Position numbers and translations under genes: made by a program
DNA from: CAZCDS01 sp964497585
GTDB taxonomy: Bacteria; Desulfobacterota; Desulfomonilia; Desulfomonilales; Desulfomonilaceae
Length of the DNA stretch: 64,000 bases
Reading direction: 5' to 3'
NCBI GenBank assembly: GCA_964497585.1
Contig: CAZCDS010000030.1
Location: 1-64,000, forward strand
Shown here: positions 63,689 to 64,000 of the stretch, one piece after another
How the letters are laid out: each line of letters opens with the position of its first letter
How positions within the stretch are numbered: the first letter of the stretch is position 1
The notes under the pieces: generated by a model
Seen by the model: only the letters and a program-made list of their open reading frames with translations
Databases searched by the model: none
What the model was told of the DNA's origin: nothing

Positions 63689-64000
63689 ATGGGAAAGAAA
63701 AAGACTATCGTAGCGATTGTGTTGGCAATATGTATTCCCGCTGCCACCATCGGAGCATGGGCGGTGCAGGACACGCAAACAGATCCTTTCGAACGTCTCG
63801 TCCACAAGTCGGTGAAGCAGTTCATCGTCGGCAGGATCGGGCGTATGCTCGTATTCAAGTCTCAGATCGACCTGACGGACGGGCAGAAAAAACAGCTTTG
63901 CTTGCTGGTCAAGAAGCACAAAAAGGAAATCTTGCCCACGGTCCGAACCATGGTAGAAAAGAGACGTGCCCTCAGGGAAGCCATCCTTGCCGATAAAGCA
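63689..64000 (+). CDS. Periplasmic LTXXQ (Spy/CpxP-like) protein, cut by window end
   Basis: At least 104 residues; no stop before the window ends. ATG 63689 follows GAGGAGGATTT. A signal peptide (about 1-26, IVAIVLAICIPAATIGAWA) precedes a helical part with DLTDGQKKQLCLLVKKHKKE, which carries the LTxxQ motif of Spy/CpxP chaperone-like proteins, then VRTMVEKRRALREAIL. These proteins guard against envelope and metal stress. It is divergent from the beta-propeller gene, sharing a 196-base upstream region. Confidence 0.75.
   Translation, partial: MGKKKTIVAIVLAICIPAATIGAWAVQDTQTDPFERLVHKSVKQFIVGRIGRMLVFKSQIDLTDGQKKQLCLLVKKHKKEILPTVRTMVEKRRALREAILADKA

Noticed and set aside
1..64000. CRISPR arrays, insertion sequences, rRNA genes
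   Set aside because: I looked for regularly spaced repeats, transposase motifs and rRNA signatures and saw none.

Overview
The window looks like a chromosome segment from a strictly or mainly anaerobic Deltaproteobacterium (Desulfobacterota, perhaps a Desulfomonile-like lineage). Reasons: a ferredoxin-linked 2-oxoacid oxidoreductase (KorDABC), a 2-hydroxyacyl-CoA dehydratase/activator pair, 3-hydroxyacyl-CoA dehydrogenase, a BKACE enzyme, many sensor kinases, a Cys-rich kinase lid motif I recall from deltaproteobacterial kinases, and use of selenocysteine. The taxon is inferred; no rRNA or tRNA gene is visible.

The most notable part is the first 7.2 kb. Three genes carry an in-frame TGA exactly where their families have a functionally important cysteine, and in each case the protein homology continues in the same frame beyond it: a NemR-like TetR regulator (TGA at 570), a GrdB/PrdB-type selenoprotein B family protein (TGA at 1395) and the arsenosugar radical SAM protein ArsS (TGA at 7140). 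Each TGA is followed by a hairpin that can be fitted to the bacterial SECIS layout. Between them lie a DUF547 protein, a fusion of a TVP38/DedA membrane domain with a flavoprotein disulfide oxidoreductase, and an AhpD-like partner of ArsS. I read this as a selenoprotein-rich redox/arsenic island, controlled by a regulator whose sensing residue may itself be selenocysteine. Sec in ArsS is known for that family; Sec in the regulator is, as far as I know, undescribed.

Layout after the island: an ECF sigma factor with a zinc-finger anti-sigma protein (7.6-8.4 kb) and an exported protein; a complete branched-chain amino acid type ABC importer livKHMGF on the minus strand (9.5-14.4 kb); SYLF, GNAT and ankyrin proteins; a 1503-residue hybrid kinase with MEDS and about seven PAS domains (17.1-21.6 kb); an Old Yellow Enzyme and a DUF169 protein; two RND efflux systems in a row (25.4-34.7 kb); a 2-hydroxyacyl-CoA dehydratase-like protein with its ATPase activator (35.0-37.0 kb) behind a promoter with three 15-bp-spaced repeats; XerD, an acyltransferase and a ThiC/BzaF-like enzyme with CoA-metabolism neighbours (37-43.3 kb); FtsK and a HerA-like ATPase (45.2-49.7 kb) flanked by two small Pro/Cys-rich exported proteins; korDABC (50.6-53.5 kb); a translationally coupled ThDP enzyme and methyltransferase; an ankyrin membrane protein; BKACE with an alpha/beta hydrolase that has a Cys nucleophile; a histidine kinase with an added Cys cluster; an SMP-30-like beta-propeller; and the start of a Spy/CpxP-like gene cut by the window end.

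I see no CRISPR array, no insertion sequence and no tRNA or rRNA gene. The selenocysteine machinery (selA, selB, selC, selD) is not in this window, so Sec decoding is inferred and depends on the rest of the genome.
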